This document shows positions 8,144 to 15,294 of a DNA stretch of 64,000 nucleotides, one piece after another. The number at the start of each line of letters is the position of its first letter. Within the stretch, counting starts at the first letter, position 1. A program made the position numbers and the translations under genes. The notes below the pieces were generated by a model. The model saw only the letters and a program-made list of their open reading frames with translations. It was not told the DNA's origin and searched no databases. Origin of the DNA: Streptomyces coacervatus. GTDB taxonomy: Bacteria > Actinomycetota > Actinomycetes > Streptomycetales > Streptomycetaceae. Location of the stretch: positions 1-64,000 of the forward strand of contig NZ_JARHTP010000013.1 in NCBI RefSeq assembly GCF_029223485.1, in the 5' to 3' direction.

Positions 8144-8500
8144 ATGCAGGCCCCCCTTTACCAGGTCAAGGCGGAGTTCTTCCGCATGCTCGGCCACCCC
8201 GTACGCATCAGGGTGCTGGAACTCCTCCAGCACGGGCCGGTGTCCGTTCGGGATCTGCTGGCCGACATCGAGATCGAGCCGTCCAGCCTGTCGCAACAGC
8301 TGGCCGTCCTGCGGCGCTCCGGCATCGTCGTGTCCATGCGGGAGGGCTCCACCGTGCGCTACGCGCTCGCCGGGGGAGACGTCGCCGAGCTTCTGCGTGC
8401 CGCCCGGCGGATCCTCACCGAGCTCCTCACCGGCCAGAACCAGCTCCTCACCGAACTCCAGCAGGCCGACGCCCCGGCCACCCTGCGCACCACCCGATGA
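8144..8500 (+). CDS. ArsR-family winged-helix regulator
   Basis: A 118-aa protein with a single winged HTH: F-R-M-L-G-H-P-V-R-I-R-V-L-E-L-L, then the recognition helix region E-P-S-S-L-S-Q-Q-L-A-V-L-R-R-S-G, then the wing R-E-G-S-T-V-R-Y-A-L. There is no Cys in the DNA-binding helix, so it is not a classic metal sensor. The start is ATG at 8144 with AGGAG about 10 nt upstream. It is convergent with the APC permease gene and 26 bp from it. A related ArsR type is often next to SulP transporters in actinobacteria, but no such gene is present here. Its target may be its own promoter (dyad at 7971-7998). Confidence 0.85.
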   Translation: MQAPLYQVKAEFFRMLGHPVRIRVLELLQHGPVSVRDLLADIEIEPSSLSQQLAVLRRSGIVVSMREGSTVRYALAGGDVAELLRAARRILTELLTGQNQLLTELQQADAPATLRTTR

Positions 8501-8525
8501 CTCGGAATGGCATGCATACGGGTCT

Positions 8526-9998
8526 TCACTCCGCGTCGGCCACGACAGATCCGACCCGTTCCGCCAGGCTCGGATCCCGGCGGACCAGCAGCGTCGCGTA
8601 GCCGACGGAGAAGAGGAGCGCGGCGAGTGCCGCGACGGGGAACCAGTTGTACGGCGCGGGCTGGCCGGGCTTGGCCAGGTAGTAGAGCGGAACCAGGATG
8701 GCCAGGGCACCGAGGGCGGGCAGCACCAGGTGGCGGACCGTGCGGAACTCCTGGGGACGGTAGCGGCGGTAGTACAGGGGCAGGGCGATGTTGGACGCGA
8801 GGTAGACCAGCAGGATCAGGATGGATCCCAGGCTGGAGGACTCGGTGAAGAAGACGACGGGGTTCATCGGGCCGCCGTCGGAGCCGAGCAGATGGCCCAG
8901 GCCCCAGCCGCCGATGATCAGCAGGGAGATGGCGGCGAAGGTGACGATCGCGTTGTTCGGCGTACGGCGCGTGGGGTGGACGTAGCCGAAGAAGGACGGC
9001 AGCAGTCCCTCGCGTCCGGCGTTGAAGACCAGGCGGGCCTGGGAGTTGATGCCGGCGATCAGCACGCCGAGGGTGGAGGTCAGGCCGCCGATGTAGGCGA
9101 GGAACGCCAGCGCCCCGAGGGTGTCGTGGGCAACGTCGATGAAGGGGATGCGGGAGTCGCCGAGCGCGGCCACGTCGTAGTCGAAGCCGGTGACCGTGGC
9201 GTAGGAGAAGAGGATGTAGCTCACCGTCATGATCGCGATGGAGGAGAGGACGGCACGGCCGACGTTGCGCCGGGGGTTCTCCGTCTCCTCGGCGAGGGCC
9301 GCGGAGTTCTCCCAGCCGATGAAGAGGTAGACCGCGAGCGGGAAGCCCGCCGCCAGGCCCCTCAGGCCGTGGTGGATGTGGTCGGGCAGGAACGGGGCGG
9401 CGGAGAGGTTGCCGCGGTGTTCTACGAGGGCCGCGACCGAGACCACGACGAGCACCAGCATCTCGACGCCGAAGAAGTAGCCGGCCCACTTGGTGGAGAC
9501 CACCACTCCGCGCAGCATCAGGACCACCGACAGGCACGTCAGCAGCAGCGTCCAGATGATCCACGGCAGGTCGACGCCGGTGTAGTGGTGCAGGGTGATC
9601 TGCACGAAGCCGCCGGAGATGGCGATGACGGAGGCCATCGCGATGATGTAGCCGAGCCCGGCCAGCAGGGCGGTGGTCACCGCGCTGACCGGCCCGAACG
9701 TCTTGCCGACGAAGGTGATGAAGCTGCCCGCCGACGGGTGTGCCCGGGAGAACTGGGCGAGCGTGTTGCCCAGCAGCGCCACCGCGATGCCCGCCGCGAG
9801 GATCGTCAGGGGGGACGCGACGCCCGCCGTGGTGGACAGGAAGGCGAAGCCGAAGAAGAAGCTCATGGCCGGGCCGACATTGGCCATGGTGGCGGCGGCG
9901 ATGTCCGCCATGCCGAGCACGCCGCCGCGCAGCCGCTGGGGCGTGTCGCCGACGGCGCCCGACGTCGGCGGCGGCCCGACGGCTTGGGGGTCAGGCAT
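8526..9998 (-). CDS. APC-superfamily amino acid/polyamine permease
   Basis: A 490-aa integral membrane protein with about 12 hydrophobic segments. The first helix carries the APC substrate motif (A-A-A-T-M-A-N-V-G-P-A-M-S-F-F-F-G) and helix 6 carries F-I-G-W-E-N-S-A-A-L-A-E-E-T. ATG at 9998 with AAGGAGC 8 nt upstream. It lies 50 bp downstream of the GntR-type regulator on the same strand and is probably co-transcribed with it. The substrate is probably an amino acid or amine and cannot be specified. Confidence 0.88.
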   Translation of the reverse strand: MPDPQAVGPPPTSGAVGDTPQRLRGGVLGMADIAAATMANVGPAMSFFFGFAFLSTTAGVASPLTILAAGIAVALLGNTLAQFSRAHPSAGSFITFVGKTFGPVSAVTTALLAGLGYIIAMASVIAISGGFVQITLHHYTGVDLPWIIWTLLLTCLSVVLMLRGVVVSTKWAGYFFGVEMLVLVVVSVAALVEHRGNLSAAPFLPDHIHHGLRGLAAGFPLAVYLFIGWENSAALAEETENPRRNVGRAVLSSIAIMTVSYILFSYATVTGFDYDVAALGDSRIPFIDVAHDTLGALAFLAYIGGLTSTLGVLIAGINSQARLVFNAGREGLLPSFFGYVHPTRRTPNNAIVTFAAISLLIIGGWGLGHLLGSDGGPMNPVVFFTESSSLGSILILLVYLASNIALPLYYRRYRPQEFRTVRHLVLPALGALAILVPLYYLAKPGQPAPYNWFPVAALAALLFSVGYATLLVRRDPSLAERVGSVVADAE

Positions 9999-10048
9999 GA
10001 CGGCAGCTCCTTCTGCTCCGGGGCGGTGCAAGCAATGCGCAGCGGATG

Positions 10049-10774
10049 TCAGCTCGGGTGGGTGTGGTGGTGTGCCTTGACCGCCTGTACGGCCGGGTCC
10101 AGCGCGCCGCGGCCGAGTTCGGCGAGCAGATCGGCGTGGCAGCGGTTCCGCGCCCGTACCACCTCGGGAGCCGGGGCGGGCAGGACCAGGCACAGCCGGC
10201 CGAGGAGGTCGGCGGTGAGTTCCCGGATGCCCGGGCCACCGAGCGCCTGAGCGAGGTCGAGGTGGAAGCGGGTCTCCAGCATGAGCAGTTGTGCCGGGTC
10301 GTCGGCCTGGTCCATCTCGTCGACCAGGGCCTGGAGTGCGTCGAGCCGCTCGGCCGCAACCTCGCCCGCGCCGTGGGCCACGAGACCGCACTCCAGAAGC
10401 AGGTGGAAGGCGTCCAGCGAGGCCGCCTCGTCGGCGTCGTGCAGCAGTGGGACGACCGTGTCCCAGCCCTGTGCGACGAAGGTTCCGCCGGCCCGGCCGC
10501 GTCGGCGGTCGAGCAGGCCGTCCTGGCACATGCCCTCCAGCGCCCGGCGCACGGTGATCTCGCCGATGCCCAGCTCCTCGGCCAGGACGCCGGCGTCCGG
10601 CAACCGGTCCCCCGGCGCCACGGACGTCAGGCGCACCTGCAGGGCTATGCGTGAGCGGACGAGCTCCGAGCCGGTCTGGCCCCGGCCGGGCAGCACACGG
10701 GCGTCGTGCACACCGGCCTCCGGCGCCGGACCCGGCTGGCTGTAGGGCCCGAACTTGCCCGCTGCGTTCACCAC
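10049..10774 (-). CDS. GntR-family regulator with FCD-type effector domain
   Basis: A 241-aa regulator: winged HTH at residues ~35-100 (G-D-R-L-P-D-A-G-V-L-A-E-E-L-G-I-G-E-I-T-V-R-R-A-L) followed by an all-helical FCD-like domain with the metal-binding pattern of the family (F-H-L-D-L and later R-N-R-C-H-A-D-L). The start is GTG at 10774. It sits between an APC permease downstream on the same strand and a divergent amino acid permease. A 7-bp inverted repeat in the divergent gap is a good operator candidate, so it probably controls both transporters in response to an amino acid-like ligand. Confidence 0.85.
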   Translation of the reverse strand: MVNAAGKFGPYSQPGPAPEAGVHDARVLPGRGQTGSELVRSRIALQVRLTSVAPGDRLPDAGVLAEELGIGEITVRRALEGMCQDGLLDRRRGRAGGTFVAQGWDTVVPLLHDADEAASLDAFHLLLECGLVAHGAGEVAAERLDALQALVDEMDQADDPAQLLMLETRFHLDLAQALGGPGIRELTADLLGRLCLVLPAPAPEVVRARNRCHADLLAELGRGALDPAVQAVKAHHHTHPS

Positions 10775-10858
10775 GACGTCACCCTAACGGTCGGCCGAGC
10801 GGGGCTAGGGCGGGCGATGACGCGGCGTCCTGTGCATGCACGGAAAATAGAGCATGGT

Positions 10859-10880
10859 GAACAGTTAAACAAGACTGTTC
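10859..10880. promoter_or_regulatory. Inverted repeat operator candidate for the GntR regulator
   Basis: GAACAGT, an 8-nt spacer, then ACTGTTC: a perfect 7-bp inverted repeat, AT-rich against the local background. It is centred in the 155-bp gap between the divergent gntR-like and permease genes. A T-run follows on the plus strand, so a hairpin terminator is the alternative reading, but no upstream plus-strand gene needs one. Confidence 0.55.
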
Positions 10881-10929
10881 TTTTAGATCGTACTGAACTA
10901 ATTTCCGGGTCACCGTCCCCTCTCCCCTC

Positions 10930-12360
10930 ATGGATGTCGCGATGACCTCAACGCTCACCAAGAGTCCGCCCGCCGAGCCCGGTCTGAAGGCCGGGCTCAA
11001 GAACCGCCATCTGTCGATGATCGCGATCGGCGGTGTCATCGGCGCCGGTCTGTTCGTCGGCTCCGGCTCCGGCATCGCCGCCGCCGGCCCCGGCATCCTC
11101 GTCTCGTACGCCCTCGTCGGCGTCCTGGTCGTCCTCGTGATGCGGATGCTGGGCGAGATGGCCGCGGCGAACCCGACCTCCGGCTCGTTCTCGGCGTACG
11201 CGGACCGCGCGCTGGGGCGCTGGGCCGGGTTCACCATCGGCTGGCTGTACTGGTTCTTCTGGGTCGTGGTGCTCGCGGTCGAGGCGACCGCCGGGGCCAA
11301 GATCCTGGCCGGGTGGATACCGGCGGTCCCGCAGTGGGGCTGGGCCCTGATCGTGATGCTCGTCCTGACCGCCTCCAACCTGGCCTCGGTCGCCTCCTAC
11401 GGCGAGTTCGAGTTCTGGTTCGCCGGCATCAAGGTCGTCGCCATCGCCGCGTTCATCGTGGTCGGCGGGCTCGCGATCTTCGGTCTGCTCCCCGGCTCGG
11501 ACCACCCGGCGTCCGGGTTCTCCAACCTCACAGCACACGGCGGATTCCTGCCGCACGGGCCGGGGGCGATCCTCACCGGCGTCCTGATGGTGGTCTTCTC
11601 CTTCATGGGCAGCGAGATCGTGACGCTCGCGGCCGGCGAGTCCGCGGACCCGCAGGGTGCGGTCACCAAGGCCACCAACAGCGTGATCTGGCGGATCGCG
11701 GTGTTCTACCTGGGCTCGATCCTGATCGTGGTCTCGCTGCTGCGCTGGGACGACCCGGCGATCCTCAAGGACGGCTCGTACGTCGCCGCCCTGAGCTCCA
11801 TCGGCATCCCGCACGCCGCCCAGATCATGAACGCGATCGTGCTGACCTCGGTGCTGTCCTGTCTCAACTCCGGCCTGTACACCGCCTCGCGCATGGCGTT
11901 CTCGCTCGGCGGGCGCAGTGACGCCCCGGCCTCCTTCGGACGCACCACGGGACGCGGCGTGCCGCGTACGGCCATCCTGGCCTCGGTGGTCTTCGGCTTC
12001 GTCGCGGTCGCCTTCAACTACCTGTGGCCGGACACCGTCTTCCAGTTCCTGCTCAACGCCTCCGGTGCGATCGCCCTGTTCGTCTGGCTGGTGATCTGCT
12101 TCTCGCAGCTGCGGATGCGCAAGATCATCCAGCGGGAGTCGCCGGAGAAGCTCGTCGTGAAGATGTGGCTCTACCCGTATCTGACCTGGGCCACGATCGC
12201 CCTGATCACCTTCGTGCTGGGCTACATGCTGACCGACACCGCCGACGGCGGCGGGCGCGACCAGGTGGTCCTGTCGACACTGGTGGCGCTGGCCGTGGTG
12301 GTCTTCGCGCTGGTCCGCGAGCGGGTGGGCCGGAAGAAGAACGCCCTCGTCTCGCCGTAG
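10930..12360 (+). CDS. Amino acid permease (GABA permease-like, APC/AAT family)
   Basis: A 476-aa permease with 12 predicted membrane spans. The N-terminal family signature is L-S-M-I-A-I-G-G-V-I-G-A-G-L-F-V-G-S-G, followed by M-L-G-E-M-A-A-A-N-P-T-S-G-S-F. The sequence resembles GabP/AnsP-type AAT transporters that import GABA or other amino acids by proton symport. The start is ATG at 10930; a second ATG at 10942 with GGA about 7 nt upstream is equally possible. It is divergent from the GntR-type regulator. A strong bidirectional terminator begins 13 bp after its stop. Confidence 0.88.
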   Translation: MDVAMTSTLTKSPPAEPGLKAGLKNRHLSMIAIGGVIGAGLFVGSGSGIAAAGPGILVSYALVGVLVVLVMRMLGEMAAANPTSGSFSAYADRALGRWAGFTIGWLYWFFWVVVLAVEATAGAKILAGWIPAVPQWGWALIVMLVLTASNLASVASYGEFEFWFAGIKVVAIAAFIVVGGLAIFGLLPGSDHPASGFSNLTAHGGFLPHGPGAILTGVLMVVFSFMGSEIVTLAAGESADPQGAVTKATNSVIWRIAVFYLGSILIVVSLLRWDDPAILKDGSYVAALSSIGIPHAAQIMNAIVLTSVLSCLNSGLYTASRMAFSLGGRSDAPASFGRTTGRGVPRTAILASVVFGFVAVAFNYLWPDTVFQFLLNASGAIALFVWLVICFSQLRMRKIIQRESPEKLVVKMWLYPYLTWATIALITFVLGYMLTDTADGGGRDQVVLSTLVALAVVVFALVRERVGRKKNALVSP

Positions 12361-12372
12361 GACCGAACTCCG

Positions 12373-12414
12373 GAGGGTGATGCCGGGCCCGCCTCAGGGC
12401 CCGGTGTCACCCTC
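12373..12414. terminator. Bidirectional terminator between permease and arsR
   Basis: Outer arms GAGGGTGA/TCACCCTC and inner arms CCGGGCCC/GGGCCCGG pair perfectly (16 bp of stem with one TG/TG mismatch step) around a 6-nt loop. It lies between the two convergent genes and includes the last codons and stop of the ArsR gene. Confidence 0.8.
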
Positions 12415-12738
12415 TGCCAGTTCCTTGATCGCCTGCAGGCGGTGCTCCCAGCGGACGGCAAGGGCGTCCATCCACCGCGTGGCCTGCTTGAGCGGTTCCA
12501 GGTGGGCCTCGTAGCGGACCTCGCGCCCGGCCCGGTGCGCGCGGACCAGTCCCGCACGGTCCAGGACGGACAGATGCTTGGCCACGGCCTGCCGGGTGAC
12601 GGGCAGTCCCGCCGCCAGGGACGTCGGAGTCGCGCCGCCGTCGCGGGCGAGGGCGGCGAGGATCTCCCGGCGGATCGGGTCGGCCACGGCCACCAGGACG
12701 TCGTCCGGGGCCGGAAGGCTGTCGGCGGTACGGGTCAT
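12394..12738 (-). CDS. ArsR-family regulator of the SRPBCC pair
   Basis: A 114-aa ArsR/SdpR-type winged helix protein: A-V-A-D-P-I-R-R-E-I-L-A-A-L-A, recognition helix V-T-R-Q-A-V-A-K-H-L-S-V-L, wing R-A-G-R-E-V-R-Y-E. The ATG at 12738 overlaps the stop of the SRPBCC gene as ATGA, so translation is coupled. This is the common ArsR-SRPBCC partnership, here with the SRPBCC gene first. Two GCAACC-N4-GGTTGC palindromes upstream of the operon fit autoregulation by this protein. Confidence 0.88.
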   Translation of the reverse strand: MTRTADSLPAPDDVLVAVADPIRREILAALARDGGATPTSLAAGLPVTRQAVAKHLSVLDRAGLVRAHRAGREVRYEAHLEPLKQATRWMDALAVRWEHRLQAIKELAEGDTGP

Positions 12739-13193
12739 CCCTCGGACCGCTCGCATTCCGCGCGCAACTGGTCCAGCTTGCCGGGCCAGTTGCCGCTGTT
12801 GGCCCGATGGCGTGCGGCCGCCTCGTCGCCGGGAAGGCCCAGTCGCGCGAAGCCGCTCTCGACCATGGTCAGCCGGGTGCTCGCCGAGGACTCGTCCTCG
12901 GTCAGGGTGAACTCGACCCGAGTGGCATTGGTGTCGTCCGGCTCTTCGCCCGCGGCTCCCTGGGACCACCGCCAGGAGAGGATGCGGGGCGGCTCGACCG
13001 TCTCGATGCGGGCCGGGATGACTCCATGCACCCCGTGGTCGAGGACGAGCAGGCCGCCCGGGCGGAGGTCGACCTTAACCGGCTCACCGTTGCCGAACCA
13101 GCGGCCGAGGAAGGCGGGTTCGGTGAGCACGGTCCAGACCCTCTCCCGGGATGCGTTGATCACGATGGAACGCTCGATTGCGTCGGGGATCAC
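12735..13193 (-). CDS. SRPBCC (AHSA1-like) domain protein
   Basis: A 152-aa protein starting I-E-R-S-I-V-I-N-A-S-R-E-R-V-W-T-V-L-T-E-P, then L-G-R-W-F-G-N, the normal pattern of AHSA1-type SRPBCC proteins paired with ArsR regulators. Start GTG at 13193 with an AAGGAG element upstream. It is first in a two-gene operon with the ArsR regulator (4-nt overlap). Its ligand is unknown; the partner regulator presumably represses the pair. Confidence 0.85.
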   Translation of the reverse strand: MIPDAIERSIVINASRERVWTVLTEPAFLGRWFGNGEPVKVDLRPGGLLVLDHGVHGVIPARIETVEPPRILSWRWSQGAAGEEPDDTNATRVEFTLTEDESSASTRLTMVESGFARLGLPGDEAAARHRANSGNWPGKLDQLRAECERSEG

Positions 13194-13210
13194 GGCGGCC
13201 TCGTCTCCTT

Positions 13211-13230
13211 CGGATGATCCGGATCATCCG
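13211..13230. promoter_or_regulatory. Perfect 20-bp palindrome upstream of the SRPBCC-arsR operon
   Basis: CGGATGATCCGGATCATCCG is perfectly self-complementary and sits 17 bp before the GTG of the SRPBCC gene. Its composition differs from the GCAACC-type sites just upstream, so it may bind a different protein or form a leader hairpin. Confidence 0.5.
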
Positions 13231-13249
13231 GATCGGACGGCCCGGATGC

Positions 13250-13299
13250 GCAACCCAACGGTTGCACATCACCCTCGCGATGTGCAACCAATCGGTTGC
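13250..13299. promoter_or_regulatory. Tandem GCAACC-N4-GGTTGC operators
   Basis: Two 16-bp palindromes of the same form lie at 13250-13265 (spacer CAAC) and 13284-13299 (spacer AATC), 34 bp apart centre to centre. The facing half-sites also give an 11-bp inverted repeat (GGTTGCACATC/GATGTGCAACC, 13260-13289). The GCAACC/GGTTGC pattern suits ArsR/SdpR-type repressors, and the position upstream of the SRPBCC-arsR pair suggests autoregulation. Confidence 0.7.
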
Positions 13300-13308
13300 G
13301 CATCGGCC

Positions 13309-15225
13309 CTACGCCACCGCCTCGACCGCCGCCGCACCCCCCTCACCGTCCCGCTCCTCGCCGCCACGCTCCTCGAACTGTGTCCGATACAGCTCCGCAT
13401 ACCTCCCGCCGACCAGCAGCAGTTCCTCGTGCGTCCCCCGTTCCACGATCAGTCCGCCCTCGATCACCAGGATCTGATCGGCGGCCCGGACGGTCGACAG
13501 CCGGTGTGCGATCACCACTGCCGTCCTGCCCTCCAGGGCCTCGGCCAGCGCCTCCTGGACGGCCGCCTCGGAGGTGTTGTCGAGGTGGGCGGTGGCCTCG
13601 TCGAGGATGACCACGCGCTGGCGGGCCAGCAGGAGCCGGGCGATGGTCATGCGCTGGCGTTCGCCGCCGGAGAGACGGTAGCCGCGCTCGCCGACCACCG
13701 TGTCGAGACCGTCGGGCAGGGACCGTACGAGATCGTCGAGGCGGGAGCGGCGCAGGGCGTCCCACAGTTCGGCCTCGGTGGCCGTGGGCGCGGCCAGCAG
13801 GAGGTTGGCGCGGACCGAGTCGTGGAAGAGGTGGCCGTCCTGGGTGACCATGCCGAGGGTGGCGCGCAGGGACTGTGCGGTCAGGTCGCGGACGTCGGTG
13901 CCGCCGACGCGGACGGCGCCCCCGTCGACGTCGTACAGGCGCGGAAGCAGTCCGGCGATCGTCGACTTGCCGGCGCCGGAGGAGCCGACGAGTGCGACGG
14001 TCTGGCCCGGTTCAGCGCGGAAGGAGATGCCGTGCAGGACCTCGGCGCCGCCCCGGGTGTCCAGGGTCGCCACCTCCTCCAGCGAGGCCAGCGAGACCTT
14101 GTCGGCGGAGGGGTAGCCGAAGCGGACGTCGTCGAACTCGACGGCGACCGGGCCGTCGGGCAGGGCGCGCGCGTCCGGTTTCTCCTCGATCAGGGGCTTG
14201 AGGTCGAGCACCTCGAAGACGCGCTCGAAGCTGACGAGGGCGCTCATCACCTCGACGCGCGCTCCGGCGAGCGAGGTGAGCGGCGCGTACATGCGGGTCA
14301 GCAGCAGTGCCAGCGACACGACCGCGCCCGGCTCCAGGCTGCCGCGCAGCGCGAACCAGCCGCCGAGGCCGTAGACCAGGGCGAGGGCCAGGGAGGAGAC
14401 CAGGGTCAGGGCGGTGATGAACACCGACTGGGCCGTGGCGGTGCGCACGCCGATCTCAGCGACCCGGCGGGCGCGGGCCGCGAACTCCTCGGACTCCTCC
14501 TCCGGGCGCCCGAAGAGCTTGACCAGGGTGGCGCCGGGCGCGGAGAACCGCTCGGTCATGCGGGTGCCCATCGCCGCGTTGAGCGCCGCCGCCTCCCGCT
14601 GCATACGGGCCATCCGGCTGCCCATGCGCCGGGCGGGCAGGACGAACACCGGGAGCAGCACCAACGCGAGCAGGGTGATCTGCCAGGAGAGCGTCAGCAT
14701 GACGGCGAGGGTGAGCACGAGGGTGACCAGGTTGCTGACCACTCCGGACAGAGTGTTGCTGAACGCACGCTGCGCGCCGATGACGTCGTTGTTGAGACGG
14801 GAGACCAGTGCTCCCGTACGTGTGCGTGTGAAGAACGCGACCGGCATCCGCTGCACATGATCGAACACAGCCGTGCGCAGATCGAGGATGAGTCCCTCCC
14901 CGAGCGTCGCCGAAAGCCTCCTGCCGAGGATGCCGAGGGCCGCCTCCGCGACCGCGATGAGCGCGATGAGCAGGGCAAGTCGTACGACCGTGCCCTCGTC
15001 GCGGCCCGACACGATCGCGTTCACGACACGCCCGGCCAGAACGGGGGTCGCGACGGCGAGCAGCGCGGTCACCACCCCCAGCACCACGAACTGCGCCATG
15101 CGGGCGCGGTGCGGGCGGGCGAAGGCGGCGATACGACGCAGCGTGGCGCGGGCAAAGGGCCGGCGCTCCTGCTCGGCGTTCATGACACTGTGCAACTGCA
15201 TCCAGGCTGTGGTCTCCATGCTCAT
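13309..15225 (-). CDS. ABC exporter (fused membrane and ATPase domains), SoxR-type promoter
   Basis: A 638-aa half-transporter: six membrane helices in residues ~40-330 and a nucleotide-binding domain with Walker A G-S-S-G-A-G-K-S-T, Q-loop V-T-Q-D, signature L-S-G-G-E-R-Q and Walker B V-V-I-L-D-E-A-T, ending in H-R-L-S-T-V. It belongs to the multidrug/lipid exporter class and probably works as a homodimer. The ATG at 15225 has no ribosome site. It lies exactly where a promoter with a SoxR box predicts the transcript start, so the mRNA is probably leaderless. A SoxR-regulated ABC transporter is known in S. coelicolor (SCO7008, from memory) and this is probably its counterpart, exporting redox-active compounds. 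Confidence 0.9.
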   Translation of the reverse strand: MSMETTAWMQLHSVMNAEQERRPFARATLRRIAAFARPHRARMAQFVVLGVVTALLAVATPVLAGRVVNAIVSGRDEGTVVRLALLIALIAVAEAALGILGRRLSATLGEGLILDLRTAVFDHVQRMPVAFFTRTRTGALVSRLNNDVIGAQRAFSNTLSGVVSNLVTLVLTLAVMLTLSWQITLLALVLLPVFVLPARRMGSRMARMQREAAALNAAMGTRMTERFSAPGATLVKLFGRPEEESEEFAARARRVAEIGVRTATAQSVFITALTLVSSLALALVYGLGGWFALRGSLEPGAVVSLALLLTRMYAPLTSLAGARVEVMSALVSFERVFEVLDLKPLIEEKPDARALPDGPVAVEFDDVRFGYPSADKVSLASLEEVATLDTRGGAEVLHGISFRAEPGQTVALVGSSGAGKSTIAGLLPRLYDVDGGAVRVGGTDVRDLTAQSLRATLGMVTQDGHLFHDSVRANLLLAAPTATEAELWDALRRSRLDDLVRSLPDGLDTVVGERGYRLSGGERQRMTIARLLLARQRVVILDEATAHLDNTSEAAVQEALAEALEGRTAVVIAHRLSTVRAADQILVIEGGLIVERGTHEELLLVGGRYAELYRTQFEERGGEERDGEGGAAAVEAVA

Positions 15226-15232
15226 GAGAGAG

Positions 15233-15263
15233 ACCGTAAGACCTCAAGCAACATTGAGGTCAA
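15233..15263 (-). promoter_or_regulatory. SoxR box inside a 19-bp-spaced promoter
   Basis: On the minus strand TTGACC (-35, 15258-15263) and TACGGT (-10, 15233-15238) are separated by exactly 19 bp, the overlong spacing typical of MerR-family promoters. Within it lies CCTCAATGTTGCTTGAGG (15242-15259), an 18-bp dyad with the CCTCAA...TTGAGG half-sites of SoxR operators. Seven nucleotides after the -10 comes the ATG of the ABC exporter. A second dyad, AACATTGA-GG-TCAATGTT (15250-15267), overlaps it. The divergent membrane-protein gene starts 32 bp beyond the -35 and might also be affected. Confidence 0.85.
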
Positions 15264-15294
15264 TGTTTTCCTGACGTCCCCCGCGAAGGACCCG

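Noticed and set aside
8067..10250. 727-codon plus-strand open frame
   Set aside because: It is a GC-rich shadow of the minus-strand APC permease and GntR genes; composition is low-complexity and no family fits.
12442..15294. Very long plus-strand open frame upstream of the 15295 gene
   Set aside because: It is antisense to the permease-side ArsR, SRPBCC and ABC exporter genes, has no domain pattern, and the real gene starts at ATG 15295 with its own ribosome site.
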